The notes: generated by a model not told the origin, from the letters alone. Shown: positions 26,932-35,521, numbered from the stretch's first letter. The stretch is DNA of 64,000 bases from Streptomyces sporangiiformans (GCF_005768555.2 NZ_VCHX02000065.1:26422-90421); one strand, 5' to 3'. Numbers and translations: made by a program.

Positions 26932-27594
26932 ATGCGCCTGTTGATCGTGGAGGACGAGAAGCGGCTGGCCCTGTCGCTGGCCAAGGGCCTGACGGCAGAG
27001 GGGTACGCCGTGGACGTCGTCCACGACGGCCGGGAGGGCCTGCACCGGGCCGGCGAGGGCTCGTACGACCTCGTCATCCTCGACATCATGCTGCCCGGCA
27101 TGAACGGCTACCGGGTGTGCGGCGCCCTGCGGGCCGCCGGACACGACGTGCCGATCCTGATGCTCACCGCCAAGGACGGCGAGTACGACGAGGCCGAGGG
27201 CCTCGACACCGGCGCCGACGACTACCTCACCAAGCCGTTCTCATACGTCGTCCTGGTGGCCCGCGTGAAGGCGCTGCTGCGGCGCCGCGGACCGTCGGGC
27301 GGCTCGCCCGTGCACGTACTGGGCGAGTTCAAGATCGACACGGCGGCCCAGCGCGTCCTGAGAGGTGAGGAGGAAATCACCCTCACCGCCAAGGAGTTCT
27401 CGGTGCTGGAGCAGCTCGTGGTGCGCGCCGGCGAGGTCGTCTCCAAGTCCGACATCCTGGATCACGTCTGGGACTTCGCGTACGAGGGCGACCCGAACAT
27501 CGTCGAGGTGTACATCAGCACCCTGCGCCGCAAGCTCGGCGCCTCGCTGATCAGGACCGTACGCGGCGCCGGTTACCGCTTGGAGGCGAGATGA
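26932..27594 (+). CDS. OmpR/PhoB-family response regulator
   Basis: A 220-residue regulator. The receiver domain has acidic pocket residues Glu7/Asp8, phospho-acceptor Asp51 in LVILDIMLPGMNG, and the conserved Lys in DDYLTKPFSY. The C-terminal winged helix (ITLTAKEFSVLEQLV, then IVEVYISTLRRKLG and IRTVRGAGYRLE) is of the OmpR type. It overlaps the kinase gene by 4 bp (ATGA). Autoregulation through the TGAAG repeats upstream is likely. Confidence 0.95.
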   Translation: MRLLIVEDEKRLALSLAKGLTAEGYAVDVVHDGREGLHRAGEGSYDLVILDIMLPGMNGYRVCGALRAAGHDVPILMLTAKDGEYDEAEGLDTGADDYLTKPFSYVVLVARVKALLRRRGPSGGSPVHVLGEFKIDTAAQRVLRGEEEITLTAKEFSVLEQLVVRAGEVVSKSDILDHVWDFAYEGDPNIVEVYISTLRRKLGASLIRTVRGAGYRLEAR

Positions 27595-29078
27595 GGCGCG
27601 TTCTCGGCTCCGTACGCGCCAGGGCCACGCTCGCGGCGACCCTCGTCGTCGCCATCGCGCTGGTCGCGGCGGGGACGGCTGTGCTGCTGTCCCTGCGGTC
27701 CAGCCTGAGCGGGGAGGCGAGTACGCGGGCGGACCGTTCCGCGCGCGAGATCGCCACGGTTCTCACCCTCGCGAAGAGTTACGACCAGCTGTCGCTGGAC
27801 GACGACGAACGGCCGGTCCAAGTCGTCGACGACTCCCACAGGCTGGTCGCGGCCAGCGAGGATCTGGAACGGATCAGCGGCACGGGTCTGGCCGACGTGA
27901 AGCCGCGGGCCGCGTCCTCGGCTCCGGCCGCCGGCCGCGACGACGACGATGACGACCAGGAACCCGACGACGACAAAGCGGCCGACGACAAGGCCGCCGA
28001 CGACAAGGCCGCCGACGGCGAGGCCCTCGATCCCGGCGAGGTCGACGCGGAGACGACCTTCAGCAACGGGTCCGCCACGATCGACGGCGACGAGGGGGAC
28101 TACCGCTTCGCCCGTGTCCGGGTGGGCGTGGAGAACAAGGGCACCCTCACCGTGTACGCCGGTGCGCCGCTGGCCACCGAACAGAGCGCCGTGAGCACCG
28201 CCCAGACCGTCATGCTGATCGGTTTCCCGCTGCTGCTGGCCGTGGTGGCCCTGGTGACCTGGGTCGTCACCCGCCGAGCCCTGCGCCCCGTCGAGGGCAT
28301 CCGCCGCGAGATGGCCGCGATCACCGCCTCCGAGGACCTCGCGCGGCGCGTCCCCGAGCCGGAGACGCACGACGAGGTCGCCCGGCTGGCGCGTACGACC
28401 AATGAGACGCTCGCCGCGCTGGAGACGTCAGTGGAGCGGCAGCGGAGGTTCGTCGCCGACGCCTCGCATGAGCTGCGCAGCCCCATCGCCTCGCTGCGCA
28501 CCCAACTCGAAGTGGGTGTCGCCCACCCGGAGTTGCTGGATGTCGGGGGCGCCGTAGAGGACACCGTACGACTGCAGGAACTGGCCGCCGATCTGTTGCT
28601 GCTCGCCCGCCTGGACGCGGGGGAGCGGCCCCCGGGCGCGCGGTTCGACCTGGCGGCATTCGTGCGTGAGGAGGTGTCCCAGCGGGCCGGCGACCGGTTC
28701 GCCGTGACCGTCGACGCCGTGCCTGCCGACGTGACCGGGTCGCGCGGCCATTTGGCGCGGGTCCTCGGCAATCTGCTGAACAACGCCCAGCGGCACACGC
28801 GGTCATCGGTCTCGGTGACGGTGCGGAGCGACGGAGAGCAGGCGGTTCTGGCGGTCGCCGACGACGGCAAGGGCGTGCCGGCCACCGAACGCGAGCGGAT
28901 CTTCGAGCGCTTCGTGCGTCTCGACGAGGCCCGCAACCGTGATGACGGCGGAGCCGGTCTCGGCCTCGCCATCGCCCGCGATGTCGCCGTACGGCACGGT
29001 GGATCACTCACCGTCCGCGAAGCGCCCGCAGGCGGAGCCCTGTTCGAACTCCGCCTGCCCCTCGATCAGGTGAGGTGA
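27591..29078 (+). CDS. Sensor histidine kinase with Asp-rich extracytoplasmic domain
   Basis: A 495-residue kinase. TM1 is near residues 12–32 and TM2 near 205–227 (VMLIGFPLLLAVVALVTWVV), followed by a HAMP domain. The H-box is FVADASHELRSPIASLRTQL, then N-box LGNLLNNAQRHT, and G-boxes DDGKGVP and GGAGLGLAI. The outer domain contains DDDDDDQEPDDD followed by three ADDKA repeats, echoing the Asp-rich PepSY partner. A cation or cationic-peptide signal is plausible inference. Confidence 0.94.
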   Translation: MRRVLGSVRARATLAATLVVAIALVAAGTAVLLSLRSSLSGEASTRADRSAREIATVLTLAKSYDQLSLDDDERPVQVVDDSHRLVAASEDLERISGTGLADVKPRAASSAPAAGRDDDDDDQEPDDDKAADDKAADDKAADGEALDPGEVDAETTFSNGSATIDGDEGDYRFARVRVGVENKGTLTVYAGAPLATEQSAVSTAQTVMLIGFPLLLAVVALVTWVVTRRALRPVEGIRREMAAITASEDLARRVPEPETHDEVARLARTTNETLAALETSVERQRRFVADASHELRSPIASLRTQLEVGVAHPELLDVGGAVEDTVRLQELAADLLLLARLDAGERPPGARFDLAAFVREEVSQRAGDRFAVTVDAVPADVTGSRGHLARVLGNLLNNAQRHTRSSVSVTVRSDGEQAVLAVADDGKGVPATERERIFERFVRLDEARNRDDGGAGLGLAIARDVAVRHGGSLTVREAPAGGALFELRLPLDQVR

Positions 29079-29096
29079 ATCAGGGCTTCGACGACG

Positions 29097-29573
29097 TCAG
29101 GGACGTCCCCGGTGACCTCGTAGGTGATCCGCGATCGGCAACAGGGACGTGTGGAGGTCCGTCAGTGCCTCAGGCGGGAGCAGATCGATGAAGTGCCGCC
29201 GCACAGACGCCACATGATGGGGCGCGACCTTCTTCATCGTCTCCAGGCCGTGGTCCGTCAGCACGGCGTACAGCCCACGGCGGTCCGACTCGCAGTTCTC
29301 CCTGCGCACCAGGTCCGCGTTCTCCATGCGGGTGATCTGGTGTGAGAGGCGGCTCTTGGACTGGAGGGTGGCGGACGCGAGGTCGCTCATCCGCATCCGC
29401 AGGCCCTCCGACTCCGAGAGGTTCACCAGGATCTCGTAGTCGTTCATCGTCAGGCCGTACGGCTGGAGGTCCCTTTCGAGCTGGTACGTCAGCAGCCGGT
29501 TGACCTCCAGGTGGGTACGCCATGCGCACTGTTCCGCATCGGTCAGCCAGCGTGTGGCCGTCTCGGTCTCCAT
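29097..29573 (-). CDS. MarR family transcriptional regulator
   Basis: A 158-residue winged-helix regulator: YDLxxxDYEILVNLSESEG-type core with LRMRMSDLASATLQSKSRLS as the recognition region and DRRGLYAVLTDHGLETMKK as the wing. The start is ATG 29573. A candidate operator lies immediately upstream. Target genes are not evident; the AIM24 operon is on the same strand but ends upstream of it. Confidence 0.9.
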   Translation of the reverse strand: METETATRWLTDAEQCAWRTHLEVNRLLTYQLERDLQPYGLTMNDYEILVNLSESEGLRMRMSDLASATLQSKSRLSHQITRMENADLVRRENCESDRRGLYAVLTDHGLETMKKVAPHHVASVRRHFIDLLPPEALTDLHTSLLPIADHLRGHRGRP

Positions 29574-29587
29574 AAATGGATTCTACC

Positions 29588-29613
29588 TAAGAAGTTGAAA
29601 GGCGAACTTATGA
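29588..29613. promoter_or_regulatory. Candidate MarR autoregulatory dyad
   Basis: AAGTT (29592–29596) and AACTT (29605–29609) form an inverted repeat with an 8-bp spacer inside an AT-rich patch 15–35 bp upstream of the marR start. Typical size for a MarR site, but short arms. Confidence 0.4.
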
Positions 29614-29666
29614 GGGTTTGTCTGACTGTGTGCACGCGTTCGATGTAACACTCCGCAGACTACCGC

Positions 29667-30458
29667 TCACAGCCCGAAGCGACGCTGGAGGTCGCCCAGC
29701 TGTCCGGGAAGGCGCGGTGTGCCGGATTGCGGCCCGTGACCGCCGGGCCCGCCACCGGGCACGCCCGCCTGCTGCGGGACCGCCCCCGTCGCCTCCTCGG
29801 CCATCAGGGTCTCGCTGGACTGCAGCAGCACCGTGCCGGCGCCCACGAACTCGAACTGGTGCTCCTCCCCGGAGGCTCCTCCGATGCCGGTCAGCGCACG
29901 TAGACCGCCCATCACGCCCGTCATGTAGCCGTGGTCGTAGTGGTGGCACGGGGAGGGGCAGTCGGCCCAGCCGACGAGGGCCTGCGGGTCGACCCGGATC
30001 GGCGGCTCCATGAACACCACCGGACCGTTCGAGGCGGCCACGAACTTGCCCGTCCCGATCAGCGTCAGAAAGCCCGGCACGATCGACTGCTTCAGCGCGA
30101 GACTTGGCTGAAAAGCGAGGAGGTTGCCCGAGCGAATGGTCAGATTGCCCTCGTCCAGGTCGTACGAGTTCACATCGAAGGCCCGGTCGGCGAGGAGCAT
30201 CTTGCCCGAGCCGGAAGCCACCACCCAGTCGCCTGCGTGCAGTGGCGAATGGAACGACGTACGCACCAGACGGTCGAGGCGGCCGTGCCCGATGCCGTTG
30301 AACTCCATCGAGCCGTAGTACGCGATCATCTTGCCCTTCTGCAGGAACCACTCGCTCCCCTTGAGCTCCACGCAGAAGGTGTAGTTGTTGACGTTGTCGT
30401 CCGACGGGAGCGTCATCGGGTCGTGGGTCACGGGGCCCGAGCCCGGGTGGTCGCTCAC
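29667..30458 (-). CDS. AIM24 family protein (third of three paralogues)
   Basis: A 263-residue AIM24 (DUF124) domain protein. From the GTG at 30458 it reads MSDHPGSGPVTHDPMTLPSD. The β-rich core contains FLQKGKMIAYYGSMEF and LLADRAFDVNSYDLDEGNLT, with FVGAGTVLLQSSE near the end. It has a Cys-containing insert (WADCPSPCHHYDHGY) and a Gly/Pro/Gln-rich tail not found in its siblings. The start overlaps the upstream stop (GTGA). Function in bacteria is unknown; homologues include mitochondrial AIM24, involved in inner-membrane organisation. Confidence 0.9.
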   Translation of the reverse strand: MSDHPGSGPVTHDPMTLPSDDNVNNYTFCVELKGSEWFLQKGKMIAYYGSMEFNGIGHGRLDRLVRTSFHSPLHAGDWVVASGSGKMLLADRAFDVNSYDLDEGNLTIRSGNLLAFQPSLALKQSIVPGFLTLIGTGKFVAASNGPVVFMEPPIRVDPQALVGWADCPSPCHHYDHGYMTGVMGGLRALTGIGGASGEEHQFEFVGAGTVLLQSSETLMAEEATGAVPQQAGVPGGGPGGHGPQSGTPRLPGQLGDLQRRFGL

Positions 30459-31105
30459 AGCTTCTCCTCCGAGGCCTGCACATACACCGCGCCGTTGCCG
30501 CTCAGCTCCAGCTGGAACGCCTCGCCCGAGCCGCGGCCGACCATGTCGCGCCAGCCGAGCGCGGTGGACAGCTTGTTGCGTACGTCGCCGTGGTGGGCCA
30601 CGTACGCCTGCGGATCGACGTGGACGGGGCGCTGTGGGGTGATCGGCACCTCGATGACTCCGCCGTGCGCCATGACGGCGACGTCTCCATGGCCCCTGAG
30701 GGTCGTGGTGAACAGCCCCTGCCCCGTCACCTGGCCGCGCACCATGCCCATGACCCCGCCCTGTGAGCCCATGAACATCGTGCCCTGCTCGAGCGTCCCG
30801 TCGAAGGCCAGCAGCCGGTCCGCCTCCACGTACACGGTGTCGCCGGTGAGGCTGATGACCTGGATGTGGTGGCCGCCGTGCCCGAACAGGACCGTGCCGG
30901 AGCCCTCCACGGTCATCAGGGGCGTCGCCTCGTCCGCGACCCGGCGGCCGATCATCGACATGACGCCGCCCTGGCCGCCCTGCGTGTTGGGGGTGAAGGA
31001 GACCTCGCCCTTGTAGGCGAGCATCGCGCCGCGCTGACTGAACAGCCGCAGTCCCGGTGCGACCGTCGCCTCGATCATCTTCGAGTTGACCTCGCGGAAG
31101 GGCAT
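30455..31105 (-). CDS. AIM24 family protein (second paralogue)
   Basis: A 216-residue AIM24 domain: MPFREVNSKMIEATVAPGLR, then MLAYKGEVSFTPN, VLFGHGGHHIQVISLTGD, GMVRGQVTGQGLFTTTLRG, and a C-terminal FQLELSGNGAVYVQASEE strand. The ATG overlaps the stop of the previous gene (TGATG) and its own stop overlaps the next start, so all three are translationally coupled. No membrane span is seen. Confidence 0.9.
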   Translation of the reverse strand: MPFREVNSKMIEATVAPGLRLFSQRGAMLAYKGEVSFTPNTQGGQGGVMSMIGRRVADEATPLMTVEGSGTVLFGHGGHHIQVISLTGDTVYVEADRLLAFDGTLEQGTMFMGSQGGVMGMVRGQVTGQGLFTTTLRGHGDVAVMAHGGVIEVPITPQRPVHVDPQAYVAHHGDVRNKLSTALGWRDMVGRGSGEAFQLELSGNGAVYVQASEEKL

Positions 31106-31737
31106 CAGACCTCCCCTGCGATCGTGTTGCGCTCGCTGGGCTGTACGTAGACGAGCCCGTCGCCCTCGAAGCGGATCTGGAAGGCCTCGCCGCCGCCTTC
31201 GCCCATGAAGGTGCGGAAGGTGACACCGGACTGGAAGGACTGCCGCAGATTCCCCTGGTGCGCGATGTACGCACCCGGGTCGACCGTCAGCGGGTACTGC
31301 GAGCTGACCCGCAGGATCACCGCCGGCCCGTCGGACATGATCGCCGCCTGGCCGTGGCCCTCGATGGTCGTGGTGAACAGCCCGTTGCCCTGCGAGGCGC
31401 CGCGCAGCCCCGTGAAGCTCGTGCCCGTGCGCAGCCCCGCGTCCGTCGCGAGCAGATTGCTCGACTCGACGAAGAGCTTGTCGCCCTGGAGGTTCACGAG
31501 GTTGATCTCACTGGCCCGGTCGGCGAACCAGCAGGTCCCGTGCCCCTTCACCTCCATCAGGGTCATCTGCTCACCGGTGAGGCGCCGGGTCACCATCCCC
31601 CGTATCCCCTCACCGCCGCCGCTCATCTTCTTGAAGGCCATCTGTCCGTCGTACGCCACCATCGAGCCGTTCTTCGCCTTCACGGCATCGCCGGTCATGT
31701 CGACGGCCAGCACCTTGCTGCCCTGGAGTCGGAACAT
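31105..31737 (-). CDS. AIM24 family protein (first paralogue of the operon)
   Basis: A 210-residue AIM24 domain starting MFRLQGSKVLAVDMTGDAVK. Shared blocks are MVAYDGQMAFKKM, CWFADRASEINLVNLQGDKL, GNGLFTTTIEGHGQAAI and FQIRFEGDGLVYVQPSE. The ATG at 31737 fits domain homology, though its ribosome site is weak; a start ~39 bp upstream is possible. It leads the three-gene operon, divergent from the DUF3817 gene. Confidence 0.87.
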   Translation of the reverse strand: MFRLQGSKVLAVDMTGDAVKAKNGSMVAYDGQMAFKKMSGGGEGIRGMVTRRLTGEQMTLMEVKGHGTCWFADRASEINLVNLQGDKLFVESSNLLATDAGLRTGTSFTGLRGASQGNGLFTTTIEGHGQAAIMSDGPAVILRVSSQYPLTVDPGAYIAHQGNLRQSFQSGVTFRTFMGEGGGEAFQIRFEGDGLVYVQPSERNTIAGEV

Positions 31738-31990
31738 CGCCACGCAGCGAAGGTAGCCGCCGAAGGCGGCCGCCAACAGATCCTCCGGGATGATCCGCCC
31801 CCGACCCCACCCTGAGACCGAGCCACCGGGGGAGGGGGGGAGGGGCTGCGCTGGGGTGTCCCGAGGGTGGCCGGTTCCTGTGTGGGGCTGGACCCCCGTG
31901 CCGGGGCGGGCGGACGGTGAGTGTCACAATGGGCCACGCTTGTGCCTACGTTCACAAAGCGACGACTCCTCATCCCACCGAAGGTGACTC

Positions 31991-32335
31991 GTGGACATCA
32001 AGACCGCTTCCGCCATCCGCCGCCTCCGCCTGGTCTCCACCCCCGAGGCCGTCTCGTTCCTGCTGCTGCTCGTCTGCTCGGTGCTGAAGCGGACCACGGA
32101 CTTCAACGCGGTGCCCGTGATGGGGGCGGTCCACGGTGTCCTCTTCATCCTGTACGTGATCTTCTGGGCCGACGCCTGGAACCGCACCAAGTGGGCCCCG
32201 ACGACCGCGGCCGTCTACTTCATCCTCTCCGTCCTGCCGACCGGCGGCTTCTTCGCCGACCGCAAGCTCAAGCGCGAGGCCGAGGCCGCCGTCATCGCGT
32301 CCCGTGCTCGCCAGGAAGGAATCGTCAACGCATGA
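31991..32335 (+). CDS. DUF3817 integral membrane protein
   Basis: A 114-residue protein with three hydrophobic segments ([13 protein letters not shown]…; [40 protein letters not shown]) typical of DUF3817. It begins at GTG 31991 after GAAGGTGA. The stop overlaps the next ATG (ATGA), coupling it to the thiamine-binding-type protein. A paralogue lies at 33408. Function unknown. Confidence 0.88.
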   Translation: MDIKTASAIRRLRLVSTPEAVSFLLLLVCSVLKRTTDFNAVPVMGAVHGVLFILYVIFWADAWNRTKWAPTTAAVYFILSVLPTGGFFADRKLKREAEAAVIASRARQEGIVNA

Positions 32336-32625
32336 TCGTCGCCTTCTCGGTCACGCCGCTGGGCGTCGGCGACGACGTGGGGGAGTACGTCGCCGACGCC
32401 GTGCGGGTCGTCCGCGAGTCGGGGCTGCCCAACCGGACCGACGCGATGTTCACGTCCGTCGAGGGTGAGTGGGACGAGGTCATGGACGTCGTCAAGCGCG
32501 CCGTCGCCGCGGTCGAGGAACGCGCGCCGCGCGTCTCGCTCGTCCTCAAGGCGGACATCCGTCCCGGTGTGACGGACGGGCTGACGTCGAAGGTGGAGAC
32601 GGTGGAGCGGCATCTGGCCGACTGA
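32332..32625 (+). CDS. MTH1187/YkoF-type (DUF77) thiamine-binding-fold protein
   Basis: A 97-residue ferredoxin-like-fold protein: [20 protein letters not shown], then [20 protein letters not shown] and [13 protein letters not shown]. These match the MTH1187 family, whose members bind thiamine or related ligands as oligomers. It is translationally coupled to the DUF3817 gene. Confidence 0.9.
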   Translation: MIVAFSVTPLGVGDDVGEYVADAVRVVRESGLPNRTDAMFTSVEGEWDEVMDVVKRAVAAVEERAPRVSLVLKADIRPGVTDGLTSKVETVERHLAD

Positions 32626-32801
32626 TGCCTCGCCCCCACATGCCGACGGGCTCGTCGAGCGCCGCGAGCACGCTGGCCCGCCCGCGCCCCAGGAGCCGTA
32701 CAAGCGCGTCGGAAGGGGGCGTGGAGAGGGGGTGTGGAGAGAGGGGACCGAAACGCGAGACGGGGCTGACCACGATATGACCGGCCGGTAGGGTCTTTGC
32801 C

Positions 32802-33311
32802 GTGCAGAAGCCGCTCAGTCTCCCTTTCGACCCCATCGCCCGCGCGGACGAACACTGGAAGCAGCGATGGGGCAACGTACCGGCCATGGCCGCGATCACC
32901 TCGATCATGCGTGCCCAGCAGATCCTGCTGGCCGAGGTCGACGCGGTCGTCAAGCCGTACGGGCTGACGTTCGCCCGGTACGAGGCGCTCGTGCTGCTCA
33001 CCTTCTCCAAGGCCGGTGAGCTGCCGATGTCCAAGATCGGCGAGCGGCTCATGGTGCACCCGACGTCCGTCACGAACACCGTGGACCGGCTCGTGAGGTC
33101 CGGCCTCGTCGCCAAGCGGCCCAACCCCAACGACGGGCGCGGCACGCTCGCCTCCATCACCGAGAAGGGGCGCGAGGTCTGCGACGCCGCCACCCGTGAC
33201 CTGATGGCGATGGACTTCGGGCTCGGGGTGTACGACGCCGAGGAGTGCGCGGAGATCTTCGCGATGCTGCGGCCGCTGCGGGTGGCCGCACGCGACTTCG
33301 ACGAGGAATAG
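32802..33311 (+). CDS. MarR family transcriptional regulator
   Basis: A 169-residue MarR protein from GTG 32802: LTFARYEALVLLTFSKAGEL, the recognition region MSKIGERLMVHPTSVTNTVD, and the wing PNPNDGRGTLASITEKGREV. It lies between a DUF77 gene and a second DUF3817 gene, 510 bp upstream of icmA on the same strand. It is a candidate regulator of icmA through the palindrome at 33791, but a TetR gene beyond icmA is an equal candidate. Confidence 0.92.
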   Translation: MQKPLSLPFDPIARADEHWKQRWGNVPAMAAITSIMRAQQILLAEVDAVVKPYGLTFARYEALVLLTFSKAGELPMSKIGERLMVHPTSVTNTVDRLVRSGLVAKRPNPNDGRGTLASITEKGREVCDAATRDLMAMDFGLGVYDAEECAEIFAMLRPLRVAARDFDEE

Positions 33312-33407
33312 GCGCTTCCGCTCGGATGCGTACGCCGGTCCTGCGCCGGCCGCACGCCCTCGGGGGCGCCCGAAGATCGCACGAAACCGCCGGTTACGCT
33401 CGTGCCC

Positions 33408-33746
33408 ATGAAAAAGAGCGTGCTGACCCGCTACCGCGTCATGGCTTACGTCACCGGTGTGCTGCTGGTCCTGCTGACCCTCGGTGTGATCGCCAAGTAC
33501 CTGCTGGAGATGGATGGCGCCGCGGACTTCACGCGGGTCGTCGGCATCGCGCACGGCTGGCTGTATGTCCTCTATCTCGTCTTCGCCTTCGATGTGGGCG
33601 CCAAGGCGAAGTGGCCGGTCGGCAAGCAGGTGTGGGTGCTGCTCGCGGGGACCATTCCCACCGCGGCCTTCTTCGTGGAGCGCAAGGTCAGCCACGAGCT
33701 CGAAGGCAAGATCGTGGACGACCCGGCCGCGGTCGCCAAGGCGTAG
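33408..33746 (+). CDS. DUF3817 integral membrane protein (second copy)
   Basis: A 112-residue protein with three membrane segments (MAYVTGVLLVLLTLGVIAKY; IAHGWLYVLYLVFAFDVGAK; WVLLAGTIPTAAFFVERKV). ATG 33408 is preferred; a GTG 6 bp upstream is possible. It shares the family pattern with the protein at 31991 but only modest identity. No clear ribosome site, so it may be leaderless. Confidence 0.86.
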   Translation: MKKSVLTRYRVMAYVTGVLLVLLTLGVIAKYLLEMDGAADFTRVVGIAHGWLYVLYLVFAFDVGAKAKWPVGKQVWVLLAGTIPTAAFFVERKVSHELEGKIVDDPAAVAKA

Positions 33747-33790
33747 CCGTTACCGCCACAGGTGTGATCTGTGGCGGTCTGCCATCGACA

Positions 33791-33812
33791 TTTACTAGGA
33801 CGTCCTAGTAAA
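33791..33812. promoter_or_regulatory. Perfect 22-bp palindrome at the icmA start
   Basis: TTTACTAGGAC followed by its exact reverse complement, ending 8 bp before the icmA ATG. Symmetry, length and AT-rich ends are those of a TetR- or MarR-type operator. Its position overlaps the likely -10 region, so binding should block transcription. Confidence 0.75.
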
Positions 33813-33820
33813 TTCGAAGT

Positions 33821-35521
33821 ATGGACGCTGACGCCATCGAAGAGGGCCGCCGACGCTGGCAGGCCCGTTACGACGCCTCACGCAAGCGCGAGGCCGACTT
33901 CACCACGCTCTCCGGGGATCCCGTGGAGCCGGTGTACGGTCCCCGGCCCGGGGACACCTACGACGGGTTCGAGCGGATCGGCTGGCCCGGTGAGTACCCG
34001 TTCACGCGGGGGCTCTACGCGACGGGCTATCGAGGGCGGACGTGGACCATCCGGCAGTTCGCCGGTTTCGGGAACGCCGAGCAGACGAACGAGCGCTACA
34101 AGAAGATCCTCGCCAACGGCGGGGGTGGCCTGTCCGTCGCCTTCGACATGCCCACGCTCATGGGGCGCGACTCCGACGATCCGCGCTCGCTCGGCGAGGT
34201 CGGGCACTGCGGAGTGGCCATCGACTCCGCCGCCGACATGGAGGTCCTGTTCAAGGACATCCCCCTGGGTGACGTCACGACGTCCATGACGATCAGCGGA
34301 CCGGCCGTGCCCGTCTTCTGCATGTACCTGGTGGCCGCCGAGCGGCAGGGCATCGACCCGGGCGTGCTGAACGGCACGCTCCAGACGGACATCTTCAAGG
34401 AGTATATCGCGCAGAAGGAGTGGCTCTTCCAGCCCGAGCCCCATCTGCGCCTCATCGGCGATCTGATGGAGCACTGTGCCTCGAAGATCCCCGCGTACAA
34501 GCCGCTGTCCGTCTCCGGCTACCACATCCGCGAGGCCGGCTCCACGGCCGCGCAGGAGCTGGCGTACACGCTGGCGGACGGGTTCGGCTACGTCGAGCTG
34601 GGGCTGAGCCGTGGCCTCGACGTGGACGTGTTCGCTCCTGGCCTCTCCTTCTTCTTCGACGCGCACGTCGATTTCTTCGAGGAGATCGCCAAGTTCCGTG
34701 CGGCGCGGCGGATCTGGGCGCGGTGGATGCGGGACGTGTACGGCGCCAGGTCCGAGAAGGCGCAGTGGCTGCGCTTCCACACGCAGACCGCCGGGGTCTC
34801 GCTGACGGCCCAGCAGCCGTACAACAACGTCGTACGGACGGCCGTGGAGGCCCTCGCCGCCGTCCTGGGCGGGACCAACTCCCTGCACACCAACGCCCTG
34901 GACGAGACGCTCGCGCTGCCGTCCGAGCAGGCTGCGGAGATCGCGTTGCGTACGCAGCAGGTGCTGATGGAGGAGACCGGGGTCGGCAACGTGGCGGATC
35001 CGCTGGGTGGTTCGTGGTACGTCGAGCAGTTGACGGACCGGATCGAGGCGGACGCGGAACGGATCTTCGACCAGATCAGGGAGCGGGGGCTGCGGGCCCA
35101 CCCCGACGGTCAGCACCCCATCGGGCCGATCACCTCCGGCATCCTGCGCGGGATCGAGGACGGGTGGTTCACCGGCGAGATCGCCGAGTCCGCCTTCCAG
35201 TACCAGCAGGCCCTGGAGAAGGGCGACAAGCGGGTGGTGGGGGTGAATGTCCACCATGGATCGGTGACCGGGGACCTGGAGATCCTCCGGGTCAGTCATG
35301 AGGTGGAGCGGGAGCAGGTGCGGGAGCTCTCCGAGCGGAAGTCGGGGCGGGACGAGGCGCGGGTGCGTGCCTCGGTCGCGGCGATGCTCGCTGCCGCGCG
35401 GGACGGGGCGAACATGATCGAGCCGATGCTGGACGCGGTGCGGGCGGAGGCGACGCTGGGAGAGATCTGTGACGCCTTGCGCGACGAGTGGGGGGTGTAC
35501 ACGGAGCCGGCGGGGTTCTAG
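33821..35521 (+). CDS. icmA: Isobutyryl-CoA mutase large subunit
   Basis: Adenosylcobalamin-dependent interconversion of isobutyryl-CoA and n-butyryl-CoA. The 566 residues equal the known IcmA length and lack the C-terminal B12-binding domain, which is supplied by the small subunit IcmB (not in this window). The substrate-specifying positions are Phe80 (RQFAGFG; Tyr in methylmalonyl-CoA mutase) and Gln198 (YIAQKEW; Arg in that enzyme), both of the isobutyryl type. Other signatures are HTQTAGVSLTAQQPYNNVVR and GGTNSLHTNALDE. The ATG is 8 bp after a perfect operator-like palindrome. It links valine catabolism with butyryl-CoA supply for polyketides. Confidence 0.96.
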   Translation: MDADAIEEGRRRWQARYDASRKREADFTTLSGDPVEPVYGPRPGDTYDGFERIGWPGEYPFTRGLYATGYRGRTWTIRQFAGFGNAEQTNERYKKILANGGGGLSVAFDMPTLMGRDSDDPRSLGEVGHCGVAIDSAADMEVLFKDIPLGDVTTSMTISGPAVPVFCMYLVAAERQGIDPGVLNGTLQTDIFKEYIAQKEWLFQPEPHLRLIGDLMEHCASKIPAYKPLSVSGYHIREAGSTAAQELAYTLADGFGYVELGLSRGLDVDVFAPGLSFFFDAHVDFFEEIAKFRAARRIWARWMRDVYGARSEKAQWLRFHTQTAGVSLTAQQPYNNVVRTAVEALAAVLGGTNSLHTNALDETLALPSEQAAEIALRTQQVLMEETGVGNVADPLGGSWYVEQLTDRIEADAERIFDQIRERGLRAHPDGQHPIGPITSGILRGIEDGWFTGEIAESAFQYQQALEKGDKRVVGVNVHHGSVTGDLEILRVSHEVEREQVRELSERKSGRDEARVRASVAAMLAAARDGANMIEPMLDAVRAEATLGEICDALRDEWGVYTEPAGF

